A stretch of DNA of 40,267 nt from Labilibaculum sp. K2S (GTDB taxonomy: Bacteria; Bacteroidota; Bacteroidia; Bacteroidales; Marinifilaceae). The translations under genes and the position numbers were made by a program. Below the pieces are notes generated by a model. It was given only the letters and a program-made list of their open reading frames with translations, ran no database searches and was not told the origin of the DNA. The stretch lies in contig NZ_JAUCMW010000010.1 in the NCBI RefSeq assembly GCF_030372765.1, positions 1 through 40,267 on the forward strand. Reading direction: 5' to 3'. Shown piece by piece: positions 16,201 to 23,341 of this stretch (position 1 is its first letter; each line of letters begins with the position of its first letter).

Positions 16201-16358
16201 AAAGGGTATTTGGACAGTATTTTGACACTTACTGGGTAAACATCATCGTTATATGGCTGTCAACATTTTCACTATATATTATTCTGTATTATGGCTTATT
16301 TAAGAAACTATTAGGTGTTTTTGACCGAAAATTTAACAAGAAAAAATTCGAACGATAA
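13290..16358 (+). CDS. ABCG-like ABC transporter with N-terminal TerB-like and FHA-like regions
   Basis: A 1022-residue fused ATPase-permease. Residues ~1-150 are helical and TerB-like. Residues ~155-235 are beta-rich with an IMNGQNL turn and could be FHA-like (tentative). The ATPase follows: Walker A GSSGAGKTT (~281-289), signature SGGQRKR (~388-394), Walker B VLFLDEPTSG (~407-416) and H-loop VIHQPSS. This order and the C-terminal permease (from ~580) match ABCG/Rv1747-type half-transporters. A soluble segment of ~230 residues (about 749-978) separates the last two membrane helices, far longer than the usual ABCG loop. The enzyme would act in the inner membrane, probably as an exporter; substrate unknown. 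It is the third gene of an operon with two envelope proteins and ends at a terminator. Confidence 0.85.
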   Translation: MSERILKALMQLFAIIAHPQSSAIERRRMVSKYLKQQLDQETAEEYLSLYDQHYEANQKRTTRTTKIKKYTSASSVRVLRICTEINEELIVRQKVIVLIQLLEFLKLEEEISNQEFAFVETVAETFNLPLGSYDRLKNFVLNDFDEITRSVRLLTVSNENKVFEVGEHYYAEGFVGEIKILRLKRVDMFVLRFKGIEELIMNGQNLNPERVHLLTQGSSIRNPKINPIYFSDITTTFHRDQEHKRVVFEAKNIEYRFKENNIGIHDLSFKEESGKMVGIIGSSGAGKTTLLNVLNGSENPSDGIVEINGYNIVTDRSQLEGVVGHVSQDDLLIESLTVFENLYFNAKLCFDKYSTFQLIRIVLNLLKDLGLYDARNLKVGNPLDKKISGGQRKRLNIALELIREPSVLFLDEPTSGLSSRDSAKIMDLLKNLALKGKLIFVVIHQPSSDIFKMFDRLLILDTGGYLIFNGNPLDAITYFKSQTMRANRTESECSSCGNVDADQIFNIVESEVLDEYGNPTQVRKVSPIQWHKKYHEYVGINKSIEDTTELPPVTFKIPNIFKQFSVFVKRDVISKLANHQYLFINLFETPLLAFLLSYIIKFYNIDAGNELGYTFSNNSNLPVYLFMSVIVALFIGLTLSAEEIIKDRKILKRERFLNLSKFSYLLSKIVILFSISAFQAFLFTIIGNSILEIKGMYFEYWLALFSAWCFANMLGLIISDSFKTVITIYILIPFILIPQLILSGIIVKFDKLNPTISTPNNIPWYGEIITARWAYEALAVKQYKDNEYMANFYIYEKLMSKADYRKNYWLPILKNKLNTSERYLKLPDKKKELAENLLLLRNELSIEDLDKIAIPFDNLDQLNPENLSTDVIKATREYFNKLNRYYINLYNVSNRKKDEHLTELQKGFLDKQTFVNMKKSYVNDGLTEFVRNSNDIERIIEYKGKLFQKIDPIYRNPEGSFIKAHFYAPQKRVFGQYFDTYWVNIIVIWLSTFSLYIILYYGLFKKLLGVFDRKFNKKKFER

Positions 16359-16410
16359 ATCTTTAAAAATAAATTTGTCAAATCCAAAAAAAAGGTTGAC
16401 ACCAATTCAT

Positions 16411-16444
16411 AAAAAAACCGCAAGTTTTAACTTGCGGTTTTTTT
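16411..16444. terminator. bidirectional intrinsic terminator
   Basis: Arms 16411-16426 and 16429-16444 are perfectly complementary (AAAAAAACCGCAAGTT and its complement). The A-run and T-run flanking the GC-rich core provide a U-tract on either strand. It serves the converging ABC transporter gene (plus) and the siaC-like gene (minus). Confidence 0.88.
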
Positions 16445-16458
16445 ATATCTTAAATATA

Positions 16459-16836
16459 CTATTCTTCTTCTATCATTGTAAATGGAATCTTAATAATAGA
16501 CTGATAATCTTCACCAGCTTCCAACATATCTTCATCATCCGCTTCATAATACCAATTAATCCCAACCTTTTGCCCACGCTTAAATATAACCTCAAGTTTT
16601 TTAAAGACATCAAGCAAGCATTTCGAAGAGCTGGTATTAAAATACTCAAGTCTAATATTTACGATCGTTGCTTCCTTTGGTTCACTAATATATGTATCAA
16701 GCCACTCAATAATTGGCTTATAAAAATCTAAGGAATTCTCTGGAATTGATCGTCCGGAAATTAAAAAAGAACCTTCATCTCCATCAAAATTTATGTTTGG
16801 TGTTTTAGGGCTGCCTTCTATAATAAGTGAATTCAT
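16459..16836 (-). CDS. SiaC-family regulatory phosphoprotein (DUF1987)
   Basis: A 125-residue cytoplasmic protein of the SiaC/DUF1987 family. In Pseudomonas aeruginosa SiaC is phosphorylated by the kinase SiaB and dephosphorylated by the PP2C phosphatase SiaA, and the unphosphorylated form activates the diguanylate cyclase SiaD. The known phosphosite is Thr68; here Thr68 lies in the matching block EYFNTSSSK. The gene starts 22 bases after the SiaB-like gene, so kinase and substrate are paired in one operon. No diguanylate cyclase is in this window. A receiver-PP2C protein at 35279 is a candidate phosphatase, by inference only. Confidence 0.88.
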   Translation of the reverse strand: MNSLIIEGSPKTPNINFDGDEGSFLISGRSIPENSLDFYKPIIEWLDTYISEPKEATIVNIRLEYFNTSSSKCLLDVFKKLEVIFKRGQKVGINWYYEADDEDMLEAGEDYQSIIKIPFTMIEEE

Positions 16837-16858
16837 GAAAATCTATTTTTGATTGTTA

Positions 16859-17398
16859 TTAAATAATTACATCTATAGCGAGAAACAAAAAATTAGGGTC
16901 GTATTCAAAAAACTGATATTCCATATTATTGCCACTCTTTCTTGCAATGTCAACCATTCCCAGTCCACCACCGCCTTTTTCAGAGAATTGTTCGTTTTCT
17001 AAAATAATCCGATATAAACTTTGAGTTTCTGTAGAAGACAATGTATTAATTTGATCAATTCTATCTCGAATAAGTCTTAGTCCATCAATTTTAATAAAAT
17101 TTCCGGCACAAATTCTGTATTGAGTTCCTTCGTCACGTAGAATTAAAACACCAAATTTTTCATAGGAAACATCAAAATCAAAAGGAACCTCACCATGGTG
17201 GTGCAAATTCTGAACCAATTCAACCAGTACGTTAAAAATTTTCTTGAAAAGCTTGGGTGATTCATTTCTATCTTTCAATATTTGCTCAATCGACTGCAAG
17301 ATATCAGTAACATCCACATCTTCAATCCTCCCCATATAATCGAAAATAGCATCTTCATCTATTTTTTCGGAATACCACTGGTTTAAATCAAAGTTCAT
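16859..17398 (-). CDS. SiaB-family protein kinase (GHKL-type)
   Basis: A 179-residue kinase with a HATPase/GHKL fold. The N-box-like VELVQNLHHHGE (~59-70, Glu60 and Asn64) and the glycine-rich ATP lid KGGGGLGMVDIARKS (141-155) are visible. It matches the SiaB family, which phosphorylates SiaC on Thr, and the SiaC-like gene lies directly downstream. A -7 element TATATTTG lies just upstream. Unlike anti-sigma kinases of the SpoIIAB group, SiaB proteins act on SiaC. Output in this organism is unknown. Confidence 0.85.
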   Translation of the reverse strand: MNFDLNQWYSEKIDEDAIFDYMGRIEDVDVTDILQSIEQILKDRNESPKLFKKIFNVLVELVQNLHHHGEVPFDFDVSYEKFGVLILRDEGTQYRICAGNFIKIDGLRLIRDRIDQINTLSSTETQSLYRIILENEQFSEKGGGGLGMVDIARKSGNNMEYQFFEYDPNFLFLAIDVII

Positions 17399-17427
17399 AA
17401 ATAATATAATTATTGTTACTTGCTAGA

Positions 17428-17435
17428 CAAATATA
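17428..17435 (-). promoter_or_regulatory. -7 promoter element for the siaB-siaC pair
   Basis: TATATTTG on the minus strand, 30 bases upstream of the SiaB-like start, matches TAnnTTTG. No clear -33 element. Confidence 0.45.
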
Positions 17436-17481
17436 ATAAAATATCGTTGAGCTGATAGAGATATAGAATCAATTTTCCTAA

Positions 17482-18645
17482 TTACTCCTTTTTATATCTC
17501 TCGTTCTTTTTTCCGTCGAACATTGAATATTTTTGAAATTTACATTCCAATGGACCATTGAATAGAGTTATTTTTCGGGAAGGACGCAATCCAATACTAT
17601 GAAAGCACTCTTCCGAGTAACTCAATATCCATGCATCATACCCAGCAAAATTGTGCTTTAAACGCTCTCCAATCATAGAATACAATCCTTCCAAATCCTT
17701 AATCTTCAATCTCTCACCATAAGGTGGATTTGTAATCATCAACCCCTTCTCTACAGGTGGTACAAATTGCTGGAACGGAGTAATTTTCAAATCAATTTTT
17801 CTACGCAAACCTGCATTTCTAATATTTGTTTCAGCAATCTCCACTGCTTTGTCAGAAATGTCTGAGCCCATTATTTTTCCTTCAAACTCCACTTCAGTTT
17901 CTTCGTTATAGATATCTTCCCACATATCTTCGTCATATTCTTTCCATTTTTGGAAAGCAAATTCTTTACGATACAATCCAGGAGGAATATTGTATGCTAT
18001 AAGAGCGGCTTCGATTAAAAGGGTTCCCGAACCACACATAGGGTCAATAAAATTCATTTTTTTATCCCAATCAGATAACAAGATCATACCTGCTGCCATA
18101 ACTTCATTAAGTGGTGCTGCTGTTTCTGCAACGCGATACCCTCTTTTATGTAATGATTCTCCTGAGCTATCAAGAGAAACTGTACAGGTATTTTTATCGA
18201 TATGAATATTAATTCTTAAGGTTGGATTAACCACCCGAACATTTGGACGATCTCCAATCTTATCGAAAAATTGGTCAACAATAGCATCTTTTACACGATA
18301 GGTTACAAACTTAGAGTGTTTGAAATCTTCTGAACTTACAGTACTGTCAATCGCAATTGTTTCACGATGTGTGATGTACTCGCTCCAGTCTATCTCCTGA
18401 ATCCCTTTGTACAACTCATCTGTGTCCTTGGCATTAAATTTATGGATTGGTTTAAGAACTCGGGTTGCAGTTCTCAAATGAAGATTTGCTTTATAAATTA
18501 AGCTTTTATCTCCAACAAAGCTCACAGCTCGCTTTAAGATTCTAATCTCTTCTGCACCTAATTGCTCCAATTCATGAAACAATACTTCCTCTAACCCTTG
18601 AAAGGTTTTTGCAATTAATCTGAATTTACCCGAGTCTGTTTTCAA
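17482..18645 (-). CDS. THUMP-domain SAM-dependent rRNA methyltransferase, RlmL-like
   Basis: A 387-residue RNA N2-guanosine methyltransferase. A ferredoxin-like plus THUMP region (~1-165) recognises RNA; the Rossmann-type domain carries the SAM loop DPMCGSGTLL (201-210), an acidic turn GSDIS (~260-264) and the catalytic NPPYGERL (306-313) typical of exocyclic-amine methylation. It corresponds to the N-terminal half of E. coli RlmL (23S rRNA G2445) and to the Bacillus YpsC family; the RlmK half is absent, which is usual outside gammaproteobacteria. The exact target guanosine is inferred. It follows the S41 protease gene on the same strand, 196 bp after it, past a terminator. Confidence 0.9.
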   Translation of the reverse strand: MKTDSGKFRLIAKTFQGLEEVLFHELEQLGAEEIRILKRAVSFVGDKSLIYKANLHLRTATRVLKPIHKFNAKDTDELYKGIQEIDWSEYITHRETIAIDSTVSSEDFKHSKFVTYRVKDAIVDQFFDKIGDRPNVRVVNPTLRINIHIDKNTCTVSLDSSGESLHKRGYRVAETAAPLNEVMAAGMILLSDWDKKMNFIDPMCGSGTLLIEAALIAYNIPPGLYRKEFAFQKWKEYDEDMWEDIYNEETEVEFEGKIMGSDISDKAVEIAETNIRNAGLRRKIDLKITPFQQFVPPVEKGLMITNPPYGERLKIKDLEGLYSMIGERLKHNFAGYDAWILSYSEECFHSIGLRPSRKITLFNGPLECKFQKYSMFDGKKNERYKKE

Positions 18646-18800
18646 AACTATCTTTTTTAATGTCTCTTAATTATTTCAAATAACGGTTACAAGAAAAACA
18701 ATTCCTTATTCATTTCAAAAACCAAAGCTTTCGATCCGCATTTCGGCTACAAAATTAATCTTTAGCTCTTAAAAACATAGGTTTTCGAGAAGATATTAAT

Positions 18801-18830
18801 AAAAAAAGCCGAAAGTTAAACTTTCGGCTT
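18801..18830 (-). terminator. intrinsic terminator after the S41 protease gene
   Basis: Perfect 11-bp arms (AAGCCGAAAGT, 18806-18816, and its complement 18820-18830) with a 3-base loop. On the minus strand a U-run (complement of 18801-18807) follows directly. It lies 12 bases after the protease stop. Confidence 0.88.
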
Positions 18831-18841
18831 AGTATCATTAC

Positions 18842-20455
18842 TTATTCATTCGCTAATTCTTTCTGATAAATCTTAGGGTTACTCAAAACCTCTACCGCTT
18901 TTAATATAAAATCATTCTTCTTATTTACAACCTTATAATACTCAGAACTCTCCCATAAATCCCTGGCCAAAAGAGCCTTTACATGAAGTTTCAAATCATC
19001 AACAACAGCAAGATAATCCTCTTCATTTTTCTCTATCCCCTCTTTTTCTCCCATAGAAACGATCTCTTGAAGCATCTCTTCACTGACTTCAAAGTTTTTA
19101 TCAAAGTCTTCAAAATTTGCATATTTATTTCTCAACTTCTTCAAGTTCCGATCCATATAATTCACAACAAAAGGATAAACTACATTTTTCCGAACCAACA
19201 AATTGAAATATTTAAAATTAGCCGCTGTATCAATAGGCATGAAAATATCTGGCATAATACCTCCTCCTCCATAAACAATTCTCTTTTTCACCAATGTATT
19301 ATACTTTAACGAATCTGGAAAGTGTATGCTATCTGCACTTATCATTTCGCCTGATTTATATCTGTTTAATATATCCAAATGATAATCCTCTAAACCTTTT
19401 TCATACGACTTTTGAATACATCTTCCTGTTGGAGTATAATAGTGAGCTGTAGTAAGACGAATCATAGATCCATCAGACAATGGAAACTGACGTTGTACCA
19501 GACCTTTTCCAAAAGATCTGCGGCCAAGAATTAAGCCTCTGTCCCAATCCTGAATTGCTCCTGCAACAATCTCCGATGCAGATGCAGATCCTTCATCAAG
19601 AAGCACAACAACTTTCCCCTTTTTAAAAATACCTTTGGCAGTAGATATATTTTCCCTTCTTGGATTTGTTAAACCCTGAGTATAAACAATTAATTGCTCA
19701 GCTTCGAATAATTGATCAACAATTTCAATTGCGGCCTGCATATAACCGCCACCATTACCTCTTAAATCGAGAATCATATCCTGCATATTTTCAGCCTTTA
19801 ATTTAATTAAAGCTTCCAGGAATTCTTCCGAAGTTGTTGCAGCAAATCGATTAAGCTTGATGTAACCAATCTGATTGTTAATCATGTAAGCAGCATCCAA
19901 ACTATGGATAGGAATATTATCTCTCGTTATTACAAAATCGATCAATTCCTTTTCGCGTTTTCTCTTTACTACAAGACTAACAATTGTTCCTTTATCACCC
20001 CGCAGGCTTTTACGAACATCATTGTTTTTTAATCCAATAGCGGCAACATTTTCGTTATCAATTTTTAATATTCGATCGCCGGCACGTAAACCAACCTTTT
20101 CTGACGGACCTCCAGGAATGGTCGCAACAACCATTAATGTATCTCTCAAAATATTAAACTGGATGCCAATTCCACTAAAACTTCCCTGCAATGGTTCATT
20201 CATTTCCTGAATCTCATCTTTGCTTATATAAACCGAATGTGGATCTAATTCGGACAACACTTTAACAATTGCATCCTCTGTTAACCGCTCAAGACTAACC
20301 GTATCAACATAGAATGCATCGATTAATGCCAACAAATTTTGATATTTTATCGCTTGATTCTTTACTGATTGAGCCTTAAGTCCACCGACATACATAAACA
20401 GGCCGACTAAACAGATAGAAACCACGTTCCTCAAAAATAATTTCTTACTACTCAT
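18842..20455 (-). CDS. S41 family C-terminal processing (tail-specific) protease
   Basis: A 537-residue CtpA/Prc-type serine protease exported to the periplasm. Signal peptide or anchor at ~8-28 (VVSICLVGLFMYVGGLKAQ); a PDZ domain at ~88-175 with the substrate-binding GSFSGIGIQF; then the protease domain. Catalytic Ser292 lies in GSASASE and Lys317 in SFGKG, 25 residues apart as in E. coli Prc. RGNGGGY (~232-238) forms part of the oxyanion region. A ~180-residue C-terminal helical extension follows. The family removes or degrades C-termini of envelope proteins. It is divergent from the Hpt gene at 20562. Confidence 0.92.
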   Translation of the reverse strand: MSSKKLFLRNVVSICLVGLFMYVGGLKAQSVKNQAIKYQNLLALIDAFYVDTVSLERLTEDAIVKVLSELDPHSVYISKDEIQEMNEPLQGSFSGIGIQFNILRDTLMVVATIPGGPSEKVGLRAGDRILKIDNENVAAIGLKNNDVRKSLRGDKGTIVSLVVKRKREKELIDFVITRDNIPIHSLDAAYMINNQIGYIKLNRFAATTSEEFLEALIKLKAENMQDMILDLRGNGGGYMQAAIEIVDQLFEAEQLIVYTQGLTNPRRENISTAKGIFKKGKVVVLLDEGSASASEIVAGAIQDWDRGLILGRRSFGKGLVQRQFPLSDGSMIRLTTAHYYTPTGRCIQKSYEKGLEDYHLDILNRYKSGEMISADSIHFPDSLKYNTLVKKRIVYGGGGIMPDIFMPIDTAANFKYFNLLVRKNVVYPFVVNYMDRNLKKLRNKYANFEDFDKNFEVSEEMLQEIVSMGEKEGIEKNEEDYLAVVDDLKLHVKALLARDLWESSEYYKVVNKKNDFILKAVEVLSNPKIYQKELANE

Positions 20456-20561
20456 ATAAATTATGCTTTTTAATAAATTTTGCGCAAATTGATTTCAAAT
20501 TTCAAAAAGTCACCGAAAGATACAATTTTTATAAGAAATACAGGTATTGTAAAATACAAAT

Positions 20562-21296
20562 ATGAAACATAAACCGAACATACTTTTAATTGGTTTTCAT
20601 AATTCACTGAACATTGATTCAATGACTCAAATAGCTTTTGAAAATTGTAACACAGGACAGGAAGCAATTGAATTAATCATCGAAGAAAATTTTGATTTAA
20701 TTATCTCAAAATATCAGTTAGATGACCAAAATGCCATTGAATTAAATCGATCTGTCGAATCTGTAAAAAGCTACTGCGCAAATTCTGCACCAAAAAATAA
20801 TAAACTTCTTATTATTACCACTAATCCTGAAGATGAGCAGCTTTGCAAAGACAACAAAATACTCTTCTTTCCGGAAAATCTGAATTTAAAATCATTGATA
20901 CTGAAACTCATAGATCTACCAAAAGATATAAAAAGAGGTGATCAAAAAACCGTTATTATTAATTTCAAAGATCTTTTAAAACGAGTTGACAACAATCGCG
21001 AATTTATACAAACAGTAATCGAAAAGTTTTTTGAAATTTGGAAATCCCGAATTAATGATATCCAAACTCCTTTAAATAAAGGGGAATTTAAACTTGCAAA
21101 GGATGCTGCTCATAAACTAAAAGGAGTATTGGCAAATTTCTCCATGGAGGAAGCAAGAACCACCATTATCGAATTGGAAAAACATATTTTAGATAACGAT
21201 CAGGAATTATCAGTTCAAAAATTAAATCAATTAATTTCTGACATTGAGAATGCCCGCAAATTTTATCTTGACAACCAAGATCAATTCAAATCCTAA
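20562..21296 (+). CDS. Hpt phosphotransfer protein with degenerate receiver-like N-terminus
   Basis: The C-terminal half (~130-235) is a histidine phosphotransfer four-helix bundle with the site His184 in AHKLKGVLANF. The first ~115 residues look like a receiver fold (PNILLIGF, then FDLIISKYQLDDQNAIEL), but the position of the phospho-accepting Asp is Lys50, and the acidic pocket and conserved Lys are not evident. It should pass phosphate to or from other phosphorelay proteins through His184, while the N-terminal domain probably binds a partner. No histidine kinase is encoded nearby. The 106-bp gap to the divergent S41 protease gene holds the promoters. Confidence 0.82.
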   Translation: MKHKPNILLIGFHNSLNIDSMTQIAFENCNTGQEAIELIIEENFDLIISKYQLDDQNAIELNRSVESVKSYCANSAPKNNKLLIITTNPEDEQLCKDNKILFFPENLNLKSLILKLIDLPKDIKRGDQKTVIINFKDLLKRVDNNREFIQTVIEKFFEIWKSRINDIQTPLNKGEFKLAKDAAHKLKGVLANFSMEEARTTIIELEKHILDNDQELSVQKLNQLISDIENARKFYLDNQDQFKS

Positions 21297-21314
21297 CATT
21301 TCAATTAAAATAAA

Positions 21315-21346
21315 AACGCAATACCTTCAATCGAAGATATTGCGTT
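21315..21346. terminator. intrinsic terminator between converging Hpt and guaA genes
   Basis: Arms AACGCAATA (21315-21323) and TATTGCGTT (21338-21346), with an inner CTTC/GAAG pairing. The A-rich run at 21308-21316 gives a U-tract on the minus strand, so it best suits guaA, but it can also stop the Hpt transcript. Confidence 0.75.
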
Positions 21347-21385
21347 GCAATTTATATGGCTATATTTTTAACCTTTACTTTGGTA

Positions 21386-22918
21386 CTATTCCCATTCGAT
21401 AGTTGCAGGTGGTTTTGAACTTATGTCATAAACAACTCTGTTAACACCTTTAACGCCATTAATAATCTTGTTCGAAATTTTTGCAAGAAATTCATATGGT
21501 AAATGTGACCAGTCCGCCGTCATTCCGTCGGTAGACCCAACAGCTCTCAACGCAACAACACTTTCATAAGTTCGCTCATCTCCCATTACACCAACAGACT
21601 GAACCGGCAACAACATCACTCCTGCCTGCCAAACTTCATCGTACAATCCATCTTCTACCAATCCTGAGATAAAGATGTGATCAACCTCCTGAAGAATACG
21701 AACTTTTTCAGCAGTAATATTACCTAAAATACGAATTCCTAAACCAGGTCCTGGGAATGGATGACGACTAATGAATTTATCTTCCAATCCCATACTTCTT
21801 CCTACTCTTCGAACCTCATCTTTAAAAAGCAATTTTAAAGGTTCTACCACCTTCAATTTCATAAAATCGGGTAATCCCCCAACATTATGATGAGACTTAA
21901 TGGTTTGCGACGGTCCTCCGGATACCGATACTGATTCAATAACATCAGGATAAATAGTTCCTTGTCCTAACCATTTGGCATTTTCAACTTTATGAGATTC
22001 TTCATCGAAAACCTCAATAAAGGCATTACCAATTATTTTACGCTTAGTTTCAGGATCGGTAACACCAGCCAGTGCAGAAATAAATTTCTCACCAGCATCA
22101 ACACCAATCACATTCAATCCTAACGTTTCATATTTTTCTAATACATCGGTGAACTCATTCTTACGCAACAAACCATTATCAACAAAAATACAATACAGAT
22201 TTTTGCCAATTGCTTTATGCAACAACATTGCCGCGACTGTTGAGTCAACCCCACCTGACAAAGCTAATATAACACATTCATCACCAATCTTTTCTTTTAA
22301 TTCTGCAACTGTTGTTTCAACAAATGCATCAGGTGTCCAATTCTGATGACAACCACAAATATCTACGATATAATTCTTCAACAGAATACTTCCTTCTGTT
22401 GTGTGATACACTTCAGGATGGAACTGAATTCCAAAGCTTGTCTCACCTTCAATCGCAAACGCTGCATTCTCTACATCCGAAGTACTTGCAATTACTTTAA
22501 AATTTGAAGGCATTTTCTCAATGGTATCACCATGCGACATCCACACTTGTGAATTCAAACTAATGCCTTTCAATAATTCGTTGCTGTTATCTACAGAAGT
22601 AAGATTGGCACGACCATATTCACGTTTATTAGAGGCCATAACTTCTCCACCAAAACAGTGAGCCAAATGCTGCGCACCATAACAAACTCCCAGAAGTGGA
22701 AGTTTACCTTTTATTTCTAATAAATTTGGAATTGGAGCCTTTTCGTCGCGAACAGAAAACGGACTTCCTGAAAGAATAACTCCTTTAATCGATTCGTCGA
22801 TAAGCGGAGGATTATTAAAGGGATGAATTTCACAATAAACGTTTAATTCACGAACTCGTCTGGCGATCAACTGTGTATATTGTGAGCCAAAATCTAAAAT
22901 CAGAATTTTTTCCTGCAT
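21386..22918 (-). CDS. guaA: GMP synthase (glutamine-hydrolysing)
   Basis: Converts XMP, glutamine and ATP to GMP, the last step of guanine nucleotide synthesis. From Met at 22918 the product is 510 residues, close to the family norm, and begins [13 protein letters not shown]. Class I amidotransferase triad: Cys79 (GVCYGAQ), His167 and Glu169 (FHPEV). The ATP-pyrophosphatase loop SGGVDS is at 221-226 and the C-terminal dimerisation domain ends [10 protein letters not shown]. An upstream in-frame start at 22996 would add 26 residues but overlaps the promoter's -33 element, so it is rejected. No riboswitch is evident in the short leader. Confidence 0.96.
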   Translation of the reverse strand: MQEKILILDFGSQYTQLIARRVRELNVYCEIHPFNNPPLIDESIKGVILSGSPFSVRDEKAPIPNLLEIKGKLPLLGVCYGAQHLAHCFGGEVMASNKREYGRANLTSVDNSNELLKGISLNSQVWMSHGDTIEKMPSNFKVIASTSDVENAAFAIEGETSFGIQFHPEVYHTTEGSILLKNYIVDICGCHQNWTPDAFVETTVAELKEKIGDECVILALSGGVDSTVAAMLLHKAIGKNLYCIFVDNGLLRKNEFTDVLEKYETLGLNVIGVDAGEKFISALAGVTDPETKRKIIGNAFIEVFDEESHKVENAKWLGQGTIYPDVIESVSVSGGPSQTIKSHHNVGGLPDFMKLKVVEPLKLLFKDEVRRVGRSMGLEDKFISRHPFPGPGLGIRILGNITAEKVRILQEVDHIFISGLVEDGLYDEVWQAGVMLLPVQSVGVMGDERTYESVVALRAVGSTDGMTADWSHLPYEFLAKISNKIINGVKGVNRVVYDISSKPPATIEWE

Positions 22919-22964
22919 AAAATCTATAAATTGAGGGGGTTGTTCAGTAATCCTATTTGGCGTA

Positions 22965-22996
22965 CAAAGATATACAAATTTGCGAATTGAAGACAA
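22965..22996 (-). promoter_or_regulatory. guaA promoter
   Basis: On the minus strand: TTG (complement of 22994-22996), a 21-base spacer, then TATCTTTG (complement of 22965-22972), a full Bacteroidota-type promoter ~45 bases upstream of the GuaA start at 22918. Confidence 0.7.
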
Positions 22997-23031
22997 CCAA
23001 AAACAGAAATTGAAAGCGATTTAAAAAACAA

Positions 23032-23289
23032 TCACTTATACCTGATTTTCAAATATAAAATAGTTGAGGTAAGAAGAAAAGTTATCCCATTTGCAAGAAT
23101 CATAGGCCATGAAACAATGACAATTCCATAAAGTAGCCATAACAGTATTCCAATATTAAACATGGAATACATTGCCAAAGACAAATCTTTCGTGTGTTTC
23201 GTTTTAATTACACGTAATGCTTGCGGGATAAATGAAACGGTAGTACAGAAAGCTGCAACAAAACCTAAAATCGACGCGGTAGTTTCCAT
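23032..23289 (-). CDS. SemiSWEET-family sugar transporter
   Basis: An 85-residue inner membrane protein with three transmembrane helices (about 5-25, 38-57 and 61-81), the single triple-helix bundle of bacterial SemiSWEETs, which work as dimers and move sugars down their gradient. The FIPQALR motif in helix 1 is the PQ-loop signature, and the following TKDLSLAMY and GILLWLLYG segments match the family. It sits alone between the guaA promoter and the terminator of the C1 peptidase gene. Substrate unknown (glucose or sucrose are typical of the family). Confidence 0.88.
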   Translation of the reverse strand: METTASILGFVAAFCTTVSFIPQALRVIKTKHTKDLSLAMYSMFNIGILLWLLYGIVIVSWPMILANGITFLLTSTILYLKIRYK

Positions 23290-23309
23290 TAATTATTTCA
23301 GTTAAAACA

Positions 23310-23336
23310 AAACCCCTAAGAAAAGCTTAGGGGTTT
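23310..23336 (-). terminator. intrinsic terminator after the C1 peptidase gene
   Basis: Perfect 11-bp arms AAACCCCTAAG (23310-23320) and CTTAGGGGTTT (23326-23336), loop AAAAG. On the minus strand it lies 5 bases after the peptidase stop and is followed by GTTTTAAC. It separates the peptidase gene from the SemiSWEET gene. Confidence 0.82.
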
Positions 23337-23341
23337 GTAAA

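Noticed and set aside
16315..16731. Plus-strand open frame of 138 codons over the siaC-like gene
   Set aside because: It runs through the bidirectional terminator and is antisense to a recognised SiaC family gene; the product is low-complexity.
20470..20667. Minus-strand small open frame between the S41 protease and Hpt genes
   Set aside because: It overlaps the start of the Hpt gene antisense and has no signal peptide or family match.
22919..22964. Purine riboswitch in the guaA leader
   Set aside because: The leader is only ~40 bases, too short for a purine aptamer, and no such fold is visible.
22919..22996. N-terminal extension of GuaA
   Set aside because: It overlaps the guaA promoter and is not found in the family.
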